From Methyloversatilis sp. XJ19-49 (lineage in GTDB: Bacteria > Pseudomonadota > Gammaproteobacteria > Burkholderiales > Rhodocyclaceae), in contig NZ_JANINI010000002.1 in assembly GCF_024580145.1 (NCBI RefSeq), positions 310,001-374,000 on the forward strand: a stretch of 64,000 nt of DNA. The letters are read 5' to 3'. Both the position numbers and the translations under genes were made by a program. The notes under the pieces were generated by a model. That model did not search any database. It saw only the letters and a list, made by a program, of their open reading frames with translations, and was not told where the DNA came from. This document shows, piece after piece, positions 37,538-46,250 of the stretch (the stretch's first letter is position 1; each line of letters starts with the position of its first letter).

Positions 37538-38218
37538 GTGTATTTCCACCCGATCGAAGACCCTGACGCTGGCCATATCGGTTATCTGCTGGCCGATGCC
37601 GGCTCGCTGGACGCCGTCATCATCGATCCGCCGCCGCGCAGTACCGAACTGCTGCTTGCGTTGCTGGCCGAGCGCCGATTCCGGCTGAGCCACGTGCTGC
37701 GCACCCATGTCCATGCCAGCCAGCCGCTGAACTGCAGCGCGCTGAGCGAGCTGACCGGTGCCACGCTGGTCATCGCCGATGGCGTCGGCATCAATGCCGC
37801 CTGCCCGGCGAAGGTCGAGCGCGCGGTGCACGGCAGCACGCTGGTGTTCGGCCAGGAGGTGCTGCGCGTGCTGGCCACGCCCGGCCACACCGCGCACTGC
37901 GTGAGCTATCTGTGGCGTGATCGCCTGTTCTGCGGCGATGCCTTCGATCTGGGCAGCTGCGCCGATGGAGACGATGACGCCGATGCCGGCCTGCTGTACG
38001 ACAGCCTGACCTGCCGCCTCTTCATGCTGCCGGAACAGACCCTGGTGTTTCCGGCCCATCCGCTGCGCGGCCGCCGCGTGGCCACGCTGGGCGAACTGCG
38101 CCTGCGCAGCGCACCGCTGCTCGCCGGCAGTCGCGACGCCTTCATCACCGACATGACATCCAGACGCGCCGCACTGCTGCGGCACGCGCGTCCTTCGCCC
38201 CCGGCGAAGCGGCGCTGA
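37538..38218 (+). CDS. MBL-fold protein, persulfide dioxygenase-like with degenerate HxHxDH motif
   Basis: The 226-residue metallo-beta-lactamase-fold protein resembles ETHE1/glyoxalase II in layout: FHPIEDPDAGHIGYLL, THVHA, TPGHTAHCVSY, CGDAF and FPAHP. The usual HxHxDH becomes H57-V-H59-A-S61-Q62, losing the Asp-His of the second metal site. The three residues matching the mononuclear iron ligands of ETHE1 (H57, H117, D134) are kept. A one-iron persulfide dioxygenase (glutathione persulfide to sulfite) is therefore plausible. It starts at GTG behind a sigma-54-like promoter and precedes a DsrE-like gene. Activity is inferred only. Confidence 0.75.
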   Translation: MYFHPIEDPDAGHIGYLLADAGSLDAVIIDPPPRSTELLLALLAERRFRLSHVLRTHVHASQPLNCSALSELTGATLVIADGVGINAACPAKVERAVHGSTLVFGQEVLRVLATPGHTAHCVSYLWRDRLFCGDAFDLGSCADGDDDADAGLLYDSLTCRLFMLPEQTLVFPAHPLRGRRVATLGELRLRSAPLLAGSRDAFITDMTSRRAALLRHARPSPPAKRR

Positions 38219-38256
38219 AACGCCACGCCTTCCACTCACCACCCGGAGACTTACCC

Positions 38257-38673
38257 ATGAAGAAAGTACTCGTCACCCTCGCACTCGCCACCCTGTCGTC
38301 GGTCGCACTCGCCGACAAGCAGGCCGTCACCGTCATCCTCAGCGCCGAAAGCGGCATGACCCAGGGCATGGCCATGGTGCTGGCCAACCAGATGCAGGAA
38401 CAGGGCGGTCAGGTCGATATCCTGCTGTGCGACAAGGCCGGCGACCTCGCGCTGAAGGGCGCCGGCGGCACGCCGCTCAAGCCCAAGGACGTCACGCCCG
38501 CGCAACTGCTGGATGCCGCCATGAAGAAGGGTGCCACCGCCTCCGTGTGCGCCATCTACCTGCCGAACACCGGCCACAAGCCGGACATGCTGAAGGACGG
38601 CATCGCGCCGGCCAAGCCGGATGCCATGGGTCGTGCGCTGATGGAACCGAACCGCAAGATCGTTGCATTCTGA
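38257..38673 (+). CDS. Periplasmic DsrE-like protein
   Basis: The 138-residue protein has a signal peptide (cleavage after ALA, residue 19). Its small alpha/beta domain has the DsrE-family look: AVTVILSAESGMTQGMAMVLANQMQEQG, then VDILLCDKAG (C58) and ATASVCAIYLPN (C98). DsrE-fold proteins often carry sulfane sulfur on cysteine, though a secreted form is less studied. It follows the persulfide dioxygenase-like gene by 38 bases and probably shares its promoter. A role in sulfur handling is inferred from family and context. Confidence 0.75.
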   Translation: MKKVLVTLALATLSSVALADKQAVTVILSAESGMTQGMAMVLANQMQEQGGQVDILLCDKAGDLALKGAGGTPLKPKDVTPAQLLDAAMKKGATASVCAIYLPNTGHKPDMLKDGIAPAKPDAMGRALMEPNRKIVAF

Positions 38674-38740
38674 TCGTCGCGGCGGGCGGTCTGCGGAAAG
38701 TGGGCCGTCTGCGTCCGCTCACCGACCGGCCGCCCGGCGC

Positions 38741-39478
38741 ATGCTTGCCCAGACCCTCCTTTTCAGCCTGATCGGCAGCCTCGGCGCGATCGCCGGTTCG
38801 GCACTCCTGCTGCTGTTCGCCCCGCGCCGGCGCGAATGGCTGCTGCCGGCACTGATCAGCTATGCCACCGGCACGCTGCTCGGCGCCGCATTTCTCGGCA
38901 TGATCCCGTCCAGCCTGCAGCAGGCGCCGGCGCACGCCGTGTCGGCCACCGTGCTGGCCGGCATCGTGCTGTTCTTCGCGCTGGAAAAGGCCGTGCTGTG
39001 GCGGCACTGCCACGACGCCGAATGCCCGGCCCATGGCGCCACCGGTCCGCTCATACTGATCGGCGATGCCTTCCACAACTTCGTCGACGGCGTGGTGATC
39101 GCCGCCGGCTTCCACGTGTCGCCGGCGGTCGGCGTGGCCACCGCGGTGGCCGTGATCGCCCACGAACTGCCGCAGGAAATCGGCGACTTCGCGCTCCTGC
39201 TGGGCCACGGCTATGGTGCGCGCAAGGCGTTGCTGCTCAACGCGCTGTCGGCCTCCGCCACGCTCCCGGGCGCGCTGCTCGGCCACTTCTGGCTGGCCGA
39301 GGCGCGCGCCGCCGTGCCCTGGGTGCTTGCCCTGTCGGCCGCCAGCTTCATCTACATCGCCGTGTCCGACCTGATGCCGCGCCTGCACCGCACGCTCGCA
39401 CTCAGGGATTCGCTGCGCGATGGTGGGCTGCTGCTGCTGGGGATTGCCACCATTGCGCTGTTGCGGATGGGGCATTGA
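38741..39478 (+). CDS. ZIP-family metal transporter
   Basis: The 245-residue membrane protein has about seven or eight helices. It shows the ZIP metal-site helices: GDAFHNFVDGVVIAAGF and AVIAHELPQEIGDFALLLGHGY. The variable loop has CHDAECPAHGA, a likely metal-binding stretch. ZIP proteins carry zinc or other divalent metals into the cytosol. It lies 67 bases after the DsrE-like gene and may belong to the same transcript; one link could be metal supply to the metalloenzymes here, but this is speculative. Confidence 0.9.
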   Translation: MLAQTLLFSLIGSLGAIAGSALLLLFAPRRREWLLPALISYATGTLLGAAFLGMIPSSLQQAPAHAVSATVLAGIVLFFALEKAVLWRHCHDAECPAHGATGPLILIGDAFHNFVDGVVIAAGFHVSPAVGVATAVAVIAHELPQEIGDFALLLGHGYGARKALLLNALSASATLPGALLGHFWLAEARAAVPWVLALSAASFIYIAVSDLMPRLHRTLALRDSLRDGGLLLLGIATIALLRMGH

Positions 39479-39641
39479 AGCTTCAGGCGTTGTGGTGTCG
39501 GCTGCGGAGTACAGCGCCTGCGAGCAATCAGCCAGGCACTTTGTTGTAGCGTTGATGGCCGCGGTCGCTAAACTCATCGCTGCGTCATTGGCCCCCAAGG
39601 AGCCGGCAGCGGCAGCTTCGGTTGCACTGCCTGAAATCGTC

Positions 39642-40442
39642 ATGCGTGAAGGCCGTTGGACAAGAGATCAACTGAAGCTTGCCTTTCATTTGTATTGCCA
39701 GCTTCCATTCGGAAAGCTGCATTCGCGCAATAACGAGGTCATGCAGTTGGCCAGCCAGATCGGCAGAACGCCGTCAGCCGTGGCCATGAAGCTTGTGAAC
39801 TTCGCCAGCCTCGATCCGGCGATCACGAGTACGGGCCGCAAGGGCCTTGATGGCGCGTCTGCGCTCGATCGTGAGATCTGGGCGGATTTCCATGCTGACT
39901 GGGAAAGTCTGGCACTTGAGTGCGAGCGACTGCGCAAGCAATTCGTGGCGGATGCTGCGGTCGACCCGATGGAAGAGGAGACGCTACAGGGCTTCGAGAT
40001 TCCGGACGATTTCACCGGCGAATCCCGCCGCGTCCTGACCGAACAGCGCATCAAGCAGAACTTCTTCCGCCGCGCTGTGCTGGCCAGTTATCGCGGTCGA
40101 TGTTGCATGTCCGGTGTTTCCGAACCGCGGCTGCTCATTGCAAGCCATATCGTGCCGTGGACGGCGGACAAGGCAAACCGGCTCAATCCGGGCAACGGGC
40201 TGTGTCTTTCCGCCATCCATGACCGTGCTTTTGACCAAGGGCTCATTTCGCTGAGCGACGACTGGAAAGTTCTGCTGTCGGACAAGTTGCGCCGATCCGA
40301 CGAGCCCTTCGTCGAGTCCGTCTTCAAACCGCTCGAAGGCCGTGCGATTGAGCTACCGCATCGCTTTGTGCCTGAGGCCGCTTTTCTTCGAAGGCACCGC
40401 AGCGAGGTATTTCTCGACAACCGCTGGGCAGGTTTCGCATGA
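39642..40442 (+). CDS. HNH endonuclease family protein
   Basis: The 266-residue protein begins REGRWTRDQLKLAFHLYCQLPFGKLHSRN and carries the family block IGRTPSAVAMKLVNFASLDP. The C-terminal HNH nuclease motif is built around CCMSG, IASHIVPW and LNPGNGLCLSAIHDRAFDQG (catalytic His, Asn and final His visible). It is a predicted DNA endonuclease, often found in accessory or defence settings. The start at 39642 matches homologue length; an in-frame ATG at 39555 would add 29 low-quality residues. Codon use looks less GC-rich than its neighbours, suggesting transfer. Its stop overlaps the next small gene (ATGA). Confidence 0.82.
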   Translation: MREGRWTRDQLKLAFHLYCQLPFGKLHSRNNEVMQLASQIGRTPSAVAMKLVNFASLDPAITSTGRKGLDGASALDREIWADFHADWESLALECERLRKQFVADAAVDPMEEETLQGFEIPDDFTGESRRVLTEQRIKQNFFRRAVLASYRGRCCMSGVSEPRLLIASHIVPWTADKANRLNPGNGLCLSAIHDRAFDQGLISLSDDWKVLLSDKLRRSDEPFVESVFKPLEGRAIELPHRFVPEAAFLRRHRSEVFLDNRWAGFA

Positions 40443-40702
40443 ATGATTGCAGCATTTTCGACTACCTCTACCGCAATGCAGGCAACTACAGATCGTGGCG
40501 CAGCCTGTTGCTCGAAGGATGCGCGACTTCAGCCGACATTGAGGGAGTCAAGGCAAGCCTTGACCGTGGTGAGTTCTTCATCGCCGAACAGCTCGGAATT
40601 CCGGCCGCGTATGCGAAGCCGGGGGAAGACAGGAACACGCCGACCGACGATGACCACGTCTGGCATGAGTTTTCCGAGCTGAGACCCGCACTGGCAGACT
40701 AG
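40439..40702 (+). CDS. Small conserved-looking protein paired with the HNH gene
   Basis: The 87-residue acidic protein (IFDYLYRNAGNYRSWRSLLLEG, then DDDHVWHEFSELRPA) has no recognised domain. It overlaps the HNH gene by four bases, so the two are translated together. It could be an immunity or accessory partner of the nuclease, or an unrelated passenger. No cysteine pair, signal peptide or membrane segment stands out. Confidence 0.6.
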   Translation: MNDCSIFDYLYRNAGNYRSWRSLLLEGCATSADIEGVKASLDRGEFFIAEQLGIPAAYAKPGEDRNTPTDDDHVWHEFSELRPALAD

Positions 40703-40860
40703 ATGGCTGGCGAGCCGTGGGGAACGGTCGCCGAACTCGTGATGCGGTTCAGGTCGGTGACGCGATGGGATGAGCGGCTGTCGCCTCATTGGGATTTGTA
40801 AGGTGATCCGCACAAGGGGCTGACCCCTCCCACGGCCTTGATCGACTTAGGTTCCCGGCT

Positions 40861-41484
40861 TCAGGCCGCGGTCGCGCCGTCGTCCCCGATCAGCAGCCGC
40901 GTATCCGACAGCCACTGGTAGGGCGGCACTTCGAGATTGGTCGGCGCCGGCTGGTTGCGGAACACGCGTCCTGCGAGGTCGAAGGTCGAGCCGTGGCAGG
41001 GGCACAGGAAGCCGCCCGGCCAGTCGTCGCCCAGCCCGGAACTGCTGCCGGTGTCGATCTTTTCGGTCGGCGAGCAGCCGAGGTGGGTGCAGATGCCGAT
41101 CACCACCAGATAGTCGGCGCGGCGCGCGCGCTCGCGGTTGGCGGCGTAGCCGGGCTGCTGGGCCTCGGCCGATGTGGCGTCTGCCAGCCGTGCTTCGTGT
41201 CGCTCGAGCGCGGCCAGCATGTCGGGCGTGCGGTGCAGCACCCACACCGGTTTGCCGCGCCATTCGACGGTCATCATGCTGCCGGGCGCCAGCTTGCTCA
41301 CGTCGGCTTCGACCGGCGCGCCGGCGGCGCGCGCCCGATCGGACGGCGCGAAGCTGGACAGGAAGGGAACGGCGGTCGCTGCGACGGCAATTGCGCCGAC
41401 GCCGGTGGTGGCGATCAGCAGGCGGCGGCGGTCGGCGCACATCGCGTGCGGGAGGAGGGCGGGCAGTTCGGTCGTGTGGGTCAT
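40861..41484 (-). CDS. Orphan Rieske iron-sulfur protein (PetA-like)
   Basis: The 207-residue protein has a twin-arginine signal-anchor (DRRRLLIATTGVGAIAVAA) and a Rieske domain with both ligand loops: C132-T-H134-LG-C137 and C161-P-C163-H164. C132, H134, C161 and H164 bind the 2Fe-2S cluster, and C137/C163 form the usual disulfide. This matches the iron-sulfur subunit of cytochrome bc1, but no cytochrome b or c1 gene is adjacent, so it is an extra copy or serves another complex. The ATG at 41484 follows GGAG. A strong sigma-54-type promoter lies about 165 bases upstream. Confidence 0.88.
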   Translation of the reverse strand: MTHTTELPALLPHAMCADRRRLLIATTGVGAIAVAATAVPFLSSFAPSDRARAAGAPVEADVSKLAPGSMMTVEWRGKPVWVLHRTPDMLAALERHEARLADATSAEAQQPGYAANRERARRADYLVVIGICTHLGCSPTEKIDTGSSSGLGDDWPGGFLCPCHGSTFDLAGRVFRNQPAPTNLEVPPYQWLSDTRLLIGDDGATAA

Positions 41485-41647
41485 GGCATGGGCTCCGGTG
41501 ATGCGGAAAAGGAGGAAGCCGGCGACCCGGGTCACGGTGGGCATCGGGGCCGCACGCACGGGCTGCGCGCGTGTTGAAGGGCGCGGCCCGCACGGTCGAG
41601 CGGGGCGCTGCCTGCCCCCGGTTGCCGGTTTCTGTCACTGGACATTC

Positions 41648-41662
41648 GCAATCCGCGTGCCA
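41648..41662 (-). promoter_or_regulatory. Sigma-54 promoter upstream of the Rieske gene
   Basis: On the minus strand TGGCAC-GCGGA-TTGCG matches the sigma-54 consensus including the -24 GG and -12 GC dinucleotides at correct spacing. Transcription would start near 41636 and leave a leader of about 150 bases before the Rieske ATG. The gap 41485-41788 holds no supported gene; the rest of it is GC-rich leader. Confidence 0.65.
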
Positions 41663-41733
41663 CCCGGTACGCGCACCGCTGCGCGCCGTTTGCGGGCGAA
41701 ACACCGGTGGGCATTCACTGCCGCACTGCCAGC

Positions 41734-41751
41734 GCAGGCAGGGCTGCCTGC
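41734..41751. repeat. Inverted repeat upstream of the Rieske sigma-54 promoter
   Basis: GCAGGCAG and CTGCCTGC are perfectly inverted around GG, about 72-90 bases upstream of the -24 element. It could be an activator site for the Rieske promoter, or the terminator-like end of the sigma-54 activator gene, whose stop lies at 41789. Confidence 0.4.
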
Positions 41752-41788
41752 CAGCGATGGCGCAGTCGCGCCGCCCGCAGCGCCGGTT

Positions 41789-43132
41789 TCAGTCCTGCGC
41801 GATGCCCAGCGCGCGCAGCCGGCGGTACAGCGTGCGTTCGCTGATGCCGAGCTTGCGGGCGAGCTCATGGCGGCTGCCGGTGTGGTTGTGCACCACGCGC
41901 GCAAGCATCTGACGCTGCGCCTCTTCCAGATCGACCGCGCCCCCGCCGTCTGCCGGCAGCCCGTCGGCGGCGTCACTGCGGGCAGGGCCCGCGCAGCCGA
42001 TGCAGATTTCCTCATCGAGATGCTGCGTGCCGATCTCTTCGCCGTCGCACAGCAGGCTGGCGCGCTCCAGCACATTGCGCAGCTCGCGCACATTGCCCGG
42101 GAAGGCATAGGCCTGCAGCGCGCGCATGGCCGCTGGCGCCACAGTCAGCCGACGGCCGGGTGCGACGCGTGCCAGTAGCGACTCGACCAGCAGCGGCAGG
42201 TCTTCGCGCCGTTCGCGCAGCGGCGGCACGACGATGGGGAAGGCGTTCAACCGGTAGTACAGGTCCTGCCGGAAGCGGCCTTCGGCAATCATCTGCTTCA
42301 GCGGCCGGTGCGTGGCCGACACCAGGCGGACGTCGGCGCGCATCAGTTCGGTGGAGCCGACGCGGCGATAGGTGCCGGTTTCCAGCAGGCGCAGCAGCTT
42401 CACCTGCATGGTCAGCGGAATGTCGCCCAGCTCGTCGAGGAACAGCGTGCCGCCGCTGGCCGCCTCGACCAGACCCGCCTTGCGTGCGATGGCGCCGGTG
42501 AAAGCGCCCTTCTCGTGGCCGAACAGCTCGCTTTCGAACAGGGTGTCCTGCAGGCCGGAACAGTCCACCGCGACGAAGGGGCGGTCGGCGCGCCGGCTGG
42601 CGTCATGCACCGCCTGCGCCACCAGTTCCTTGCCGCTGCCGGATTCGCCCTGCAGCAGCACGCTGGCGTCCGAAGGCGCCACCCGCGCCACCAGTTCGAG
42701 CATGCGCTGGAAGGCGGGCGCGCGGCCGATCAGACCGCTGCGTTCGGACACGCCGCGCGCCACCTTCAGCGGCTCCATCTTCTCGATGAACCACGCGATG
42801 TCGCCGCTGCCGTTGCGCACCGGTGTGAGTTCGATGTTCACGTACTCCTCGCCGCGCGGCGTCTGGTGCAGATGCAGCACGCGCTCGCGCTGCTCCGACT
42901 CCAGGCTGCGCGCCAGCGGGCAGGCCTCGCCGGCGCGGTCGCACGGCACGCTGTAGTGGTGCGACACGTCGTAACAGGTGCGCCCGACCACGCTGCGCCC
43001 ACCGCCGTACTGCGCGCGGTAGGCCTTGTTGGCGGCGATCACGCGGTAGTCGCGGTCGAACAGGATGTGCGGTTCGGGTGCCAGTTCGATGAAGGACACC
43101 AGTTCGGGCAGCGGACGCAGTTCGTCTGACAT
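41789..43132 (-). CDS. Sigma-54-dependent transcriptional activator with PAS sensor
   Basis: The 447-residue protein has an N-terminal PAS domain (about 10-125) with three cysteines in a cluster (C53, C64, C71, within RTCYDV and [11 protein letters not shown]). A complete AAA+ sigma-54 domain follows, with Walker [15 protein letters not shown] and [12 protein letters not shown]-terminal Fis-type helix-turn-helix ([18 protein letters not shown]) completes it. It lacks a response-regulator receiver, so it probably senses a signal directly through the PAS cysteines, perhaps redox, metal or sulfur. It is divergent from the cytochrome bd operon and is the likely regulator of the sigma-54-like promoters in this region. 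Confidence 0.9.
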   Translation of the reverse strand: MSDELRPLPELVSFIELAPEPHILFDRDYRVIAANKAYRAQYGGGRSVVGRTCYDVSHHYSVPCDRAGEACPLARSLESEQRERVLHLHQTPRGEEYVNIELTPVRNGSGDIAWFIEKMEPLKVARGVSERSGLIGRAPAFQRMLELVARVAPSDASVLLQGESGSGKELVAQAVHDASRRADRPFVAVDCSGLQDTLFESELFGHEKGAFTGAIARKAGLVEAASGGTLFLDELGDIPLTMQVKLLRLLETGTYRRVGSTELMRADVRLVSATHRPLKQMIAEGRFRQDLYYRLNAFPIVVPPLRERREDLPLLVESLLARVAPGRRLTVAPAAMRALQAYAFPGNVRELRNVLERASLLCDGEEIGTQHLDEEICIGCAGPARSDAADGLPADGGGAVDLEEAQRQMLARVVHNHTGSRHELARKLGISERTLYRRLRALGIAQD

Positions 43133-43136
43133 GGCA

Positions 43137-43182
43137 CTGACAGTTCTGACGTGATCGGGCTGTCAGTCTGTGTCGCTGTCAG
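43137..43182. promoter_or_regulatory. Repeated CTGTCAG boxes, possible activator sites
   Basis: CTGACAG (43137-43143) is followed by CTGTCAG (43160-43166) and CTGTCAG (43176-43182); the first two are inverted. They lie 78-123 bases upstream of the sigma-54-like promoter of the cyd operon and just upstream of the activator gene start, where an enhancer-binding protein would be expected to bind. Confidence 0.5.
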
Positions 43183-43259
43183 CCACAAGGTCAAGCACTG
43201 CATGCTCACAAAGATCACAAGCCACTGAAACGCAATGAATTTTTAAACGCCGCTCCAGC

Positions 43260-43275
43260 TGGCACGACACTTGAT
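43260..43275 (+). promoter_or_regulatory. Sigma-54-like promoter for the cydP-cydAB operon
   Basis: TGGCAC-GACAC-TTGATA repeats the exact layout seen at 37481 and 37138, with A for C at -12. The predicted start of transcription, near 43286, lies after the ATG at 43281 and before the one at 43305, which supports the later start for cydP. Confidence 0.65.
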
Positions 43276-43304
43276 AAGTCATGGCTGTTCAAGCGGAGTG
43301 CGCC

Positions 43305-43502
43305 ATGAATCTGGCAGACCGGAAGTTGTTGCGTGAAATCGTCGTCGTCGTCGTCCTCAAGCTGGTGGTGCTCACCGGCCTGTGGTGGGCCTTCGTCCGC
43401 GACGCCCACGTGAAGGTCGACGCAGCCGCGGTCGCGGCCCAGGTGTCGGCGCCGTCCCGCATTGAATTTCCTTCGACCACCGGAGACCGTCATGGTCAGT
43501 GA
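43305..43502 (+). CDS. cydP: Cytochrome bd-associated small membrane protein CydP
   Basis: The 65-residue protein has one hydrophobic segment ([26 protein letters not shown]), the pattern of CydP, a small putative subunit encoded just upstream of cydA in some proteobacteria. The ATG at 43305 has GGAG at the correct spacing and fits the predicted promoter; the ATG at 43281 would lie upstream of the transcript start. Its end overlaps the cydA start by 11 bases. Confidence 0.8.
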   Translation: MNLADRKLLREIVVVVVLKLVVLTGLWWAFVRDAHVKVDAAAVAAQVSAPSRIEFPSTTGDRHGQ

Positions 43503-45072
43503 ACAACTCGTCGATCTGTCCCGGCTGCAATTCGCGGCCACCGCGATGTACCACTTCCTGTTCGTGCCGCTGACGCTGGGCATGGTGTGGCTGCTGGTCA
43601 TCATGGAAAGCGCGTATGTCATGACCGGCAATGTGATCTACAAGGACATGACGCGCTTCTGGGGCAAGCTGTTCGGCATCAACTTCGCGCTCGGCGTCAC
43701 CACCGGCATCACGCTGGAATTCCAGTTCGGCACCAACTGGGCCTACTACTCGCACTACGTCGGCGACATCTTCGGCGCACCGCTGGCGATCGAGGGGCTG
43801 ATGGCCTTCTTCCTCGAATCGACCATGATCGGTCTGTTCTTCTTCGGCTGGGACCGCCTCTCGCGCCGCCAGCATCTGCTGGTGACGCTGCTGATGGCCA
43901 TCGGCACCAATCTGTCGGCGCTGTGGATCCTGATCGCCAATGGCTGGATGCAGAACCCGGTCGGCGCAGAATTCAGTTTCGTCACGATGCGCATGGAACT
44001 GACCGACTTCTGGGCCGTGGTGTTCAACCCGGATGCCCAGGCCAAGTTCGTGCATACCGTGTCGGCCGGTTACGTAACCGGCGCCATGTTCGTGCTGTCG
44101 ATCTCGTCCTGGTATCTGCTGCGCGGTCGCGACATGGAATTCGCCAAGCGCAGCTTCCGCATCGCCGCAGCGTTCGGCTTCGCGTCGGTGTGTTCGGTCA
44201 TCGTGCTCGGCGACGAATCGGGCTACACGGTGGGTGAGGCGCAGCAGACCAAGCTCGCGGCGATGGAAGCGATGTGGGAGACCGAACCCGCGCCGGCCGG
44301 CTTCAACGTGATCGCGATCCCGAACGAAACGGAAATGCGCAATGACTACGCGCTGCACATTCCCTACGTGATGGGCCTCATCGGTACGCGCTCGCTGGAC
44401 AAGGAGCTGCCGGGCCTGAAGGACATCCTGGTCCGCAACCGCGAACGCGTGGTGACCGGCATCGAGGCGGTGAAGCTGCTCGACACCCTGCGCGCCGATC
44501 CGGAGAACGCCGATGCACGTGTGGCCTTCGACAAGGTGAAGGCCGATCTCGGCTTCGGCCTGCTGCTGAAGAAGTACGTCGCGTCGATGGACGAGGTGAC
44601 GCCGGCGCTGATCGACCGTGCCGCGCGCGACACGCTGCCGCGCGTGACCCCGCTGTTCTGGACCTTCCGCATCATGGTCGCGCTCGGTTTCGCCATGCTC
44701 GCGCTGTTCGGCCTCGCGCTGTGGTACTCGATCAAGGGCGATTTCGCACAGCGGCCCTGGCTGCTGAAGTGGTCGCTGTGGTTTCTGCCGATGCCGTGGA
44801 TCGCGTCGGAAATGGGCTGGTTCGTCGCCGAATACGGGCGTCAGCCCTGGACCATCTACGGCGTGCTGCCGACCCACCTGTCGGTATCGACGCTCAGTGT
44901 CGAAAGCCTGTACGGCTCGCTGGCCGGCTTCGTCACCTTCTACACCGTGCTGCTCATCGTCGAGATGTACCTGATGGTGAAGTTCGCCCGTCAGGGCCCG
45001 GGCAGCCTCGGCACCGGTCGCTACGACCACGAGGCGTCCCACGCCACCCCCGCCTCGCCCGCACACGCCTGA
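43492..45072 (+). CDS. cydA: Cytochrome bd ubiquinol oxidase subunit I
   Basis: The 526-residue protein has about nine membrane helices. The three heme axial ligands known from E. coli align: H21 ([11 protein letters not shown]) and H188 ([11 protein letters not shown]), plus M395 ([11 protein letters not shown]) for b558. [14 protein letters not shown] and GRYDHEA follow near the end. It oxidises quinol and reduces oxygen to water; bd oxidases resist sulfide, cyanide and nitric oxide. The Q-loop region is of the usual length. GGAG precedes the ATG. Confidence 0.97.
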   Translation: MVSEQLVDLSRLQFAATAMYHFLFVPLTLGMVWLLVIMESAYVMTGNVIYKDMTRFWGKLFGINFALGVTTGITLEFQFGTNWAYYSHYVGDIFGAPLAIEGLMAFFLESTMIGLFFFGWDRLSRRQHLLVTLLMAIGTNLSALWILIANGWMQNPVGAEFSFVTMRMELTDFWAVVFNPDAQAKFVHTVSAGYVTGAMFVLSISSWYLLRGRDMEFAKRSFRIAAAFGFASVCSVIVLGDESGYTVGEAQQTKLAAMEAMWETEPAPAGFNVIAIPNETEMRNDYALHIPYVMGLIGTRSLDKELPGLKDILVRNRERVVTGIEAVKLLDTLRADPENADARVAFDKVKADLGFGLLLKKYVASMDEVTPALIDRAARDTLPRVTPLFWTFRIMVALGFAMLALFGLALWYSIKGDFAQRPWLLKWSLWFLPMPWIASEMGWFVAEYGRQPWTIYGVLPTHLSVSTLSVESLYGSLAGFVTFYTVLLIVEMYLMVKFARQGPGSLGTGRYDHEASHATPASPAHA

Positions 45073-45085
45073 ACGGAGAACGATC

Positions 45086-46225
45086 ATGTTCGACTACGAA
45101 ACCCTGAAGGTCATCTGGTGGCTGCTGGTCGGCGTGCTGCTGATCGGCTTCGCCATCATGGACGGCCATGACATGGGCGTGGGCACGCTGCTGCCCTTCG
45201 CCGGGCGCAACGACGAAGAGCGGCGCGTCATCATCAATACCGTCGGCCCGCACTGGGACGGCAATCAGGTGTGGTTCATCACCGGCGGCGGCGCCATCTT
45301 CGCCGCCTGGCCGCTGGTGTACGCGACCGCGTTCAGCGGCTTCTACTGGGCCATGCTGGCCGTGCTGTGGGCACTGTTCTTCCGCCCGGTCGGCTTCGAC
45401 TATCGCAGCAAGATCCACAACGCGACCTGGCGCAGCACCTGGGACTGGGGCCTGTTCATCGGCGGTGCAGTGCCGCCGCTCATCTTCGGCGTGGCCTTCG
45501 GCAACCTTCTGCAGGGCGTGCCCTTCTACTTCGAAAACACGCTGGTGTCGCACTACACCGGCAGCTTCTGGCAGTTGCTCAATCCGTTCGCACTGCTGTG
45601 CGGCGTGGTGAGCACGGCGATGATCACGATGCACGGCGCCATCTATCTGGCGCATCGCACCGAAGGCGACATCCAGCGCCGGGCGCGCACCGCCGCGCTG
45701 CTGTTCGGCCTCGTCATGCTGCTGGGTTTCACCGCTGCAGGCATCTGGATTGCAGCAGCCGATTTCGGCTACGCCATCACGTCGGTCGTCGACACGGCGG
45801 CACAGCCCGATCCGCTGGCCAAGACCGTGGTGCGCCAGCCGGGCGCCTGGCTGGCCAACTACGCCGCCGCACCCGCGACGCTCGTCGTGCCAGCGCTCGC
45901 CTATGCCGGCGCGCTGCTCGCCCTGCTCGCCGTGCTGCGCGGCCGCACGCTGATCGCCTTCGTCGCGTCGTCGGTCGCCATCAGCGGCGTCATCGGCACC
46001 GCAGGCGTGTCGATGTTTCCCTTCGTCATGCCGTCCTCGACCGTGCCCGGCGCCAGCCTGACCGTGTGGGACGCGGTATCGAGCCAGCGCACGCTGGGCA
46101 TCATGTTCTGGGCCACGCTCATCTTCATGCCCGTCATCGTCCTCTACACGAGTTGGGCCTACAAGGTGATGGCCGGCAAGGTGACCAGGGCGTGGCTGCG
46201 CGAGAACGAACATTCGGCCTACTGA
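45086..46225 (+). CDS. cydB: Cytochrome bd ubiquinol oxidase subunit II
   Basis: The 379-residue protein has about eight membrane helices. It begins FDYETLKVIWWLLVGVLLIGFAIMDGHDMGVGTLLPF, the CydB start, and includes GPHWDGNQVWFITGGGAIFAAWP and FRPVGFDYRSK. The C terminus is short and positively charged. It is the structural partner of CydA. Thirteen bases separate it from cydA, with a GGAG ribosome site. Confidence 0.97.
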   Translation: MFDYETLKVIWWLLVGVLLIGFAIMDGHDMGVGTLLPFAGRNDEERRVIINTVGPHWDGNQVWFITGGGAIFAAWPLVYATAFSGFYWAMLAVLWALFFRPVGFDYRSKIHNATWRSTWDWGLFIGGAVPPLIFGVAFGNLLQGVPFYFENTLVSHYTGSFWQLLNPFALLCGVVSTAMITMHGAIYLAHRTEGDIQRRARTAALLFGLVMLLGFTAAGIWIAAADFGYAITSVVDTAAQPDPLAKTVVRQPGAWLANYAAAPATLVVPALAYAGALLALLAVLRGRTLIAFVASSVAISGVIGTAGVSMFPFVMPSSTVPGASLTVWDAVSSQRTLGIMFWATLIFMPVIVLYTSWAYKVMAGKVTRAWLRENEHSAY

Positions 46226-46250
46226 ATCACGGCAATCTGAGGAGATGACC

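Noticed and set aside
43271-43276. TTGATA as half of an FNR/Anr box in the cyd, prx and MBL promoters
   Set aside because: An FNR site needs TTGAT-N4-ATCAA; none of the three places has the second half at the right distance, while all three have TGGCAC at sigma-54 spacing.
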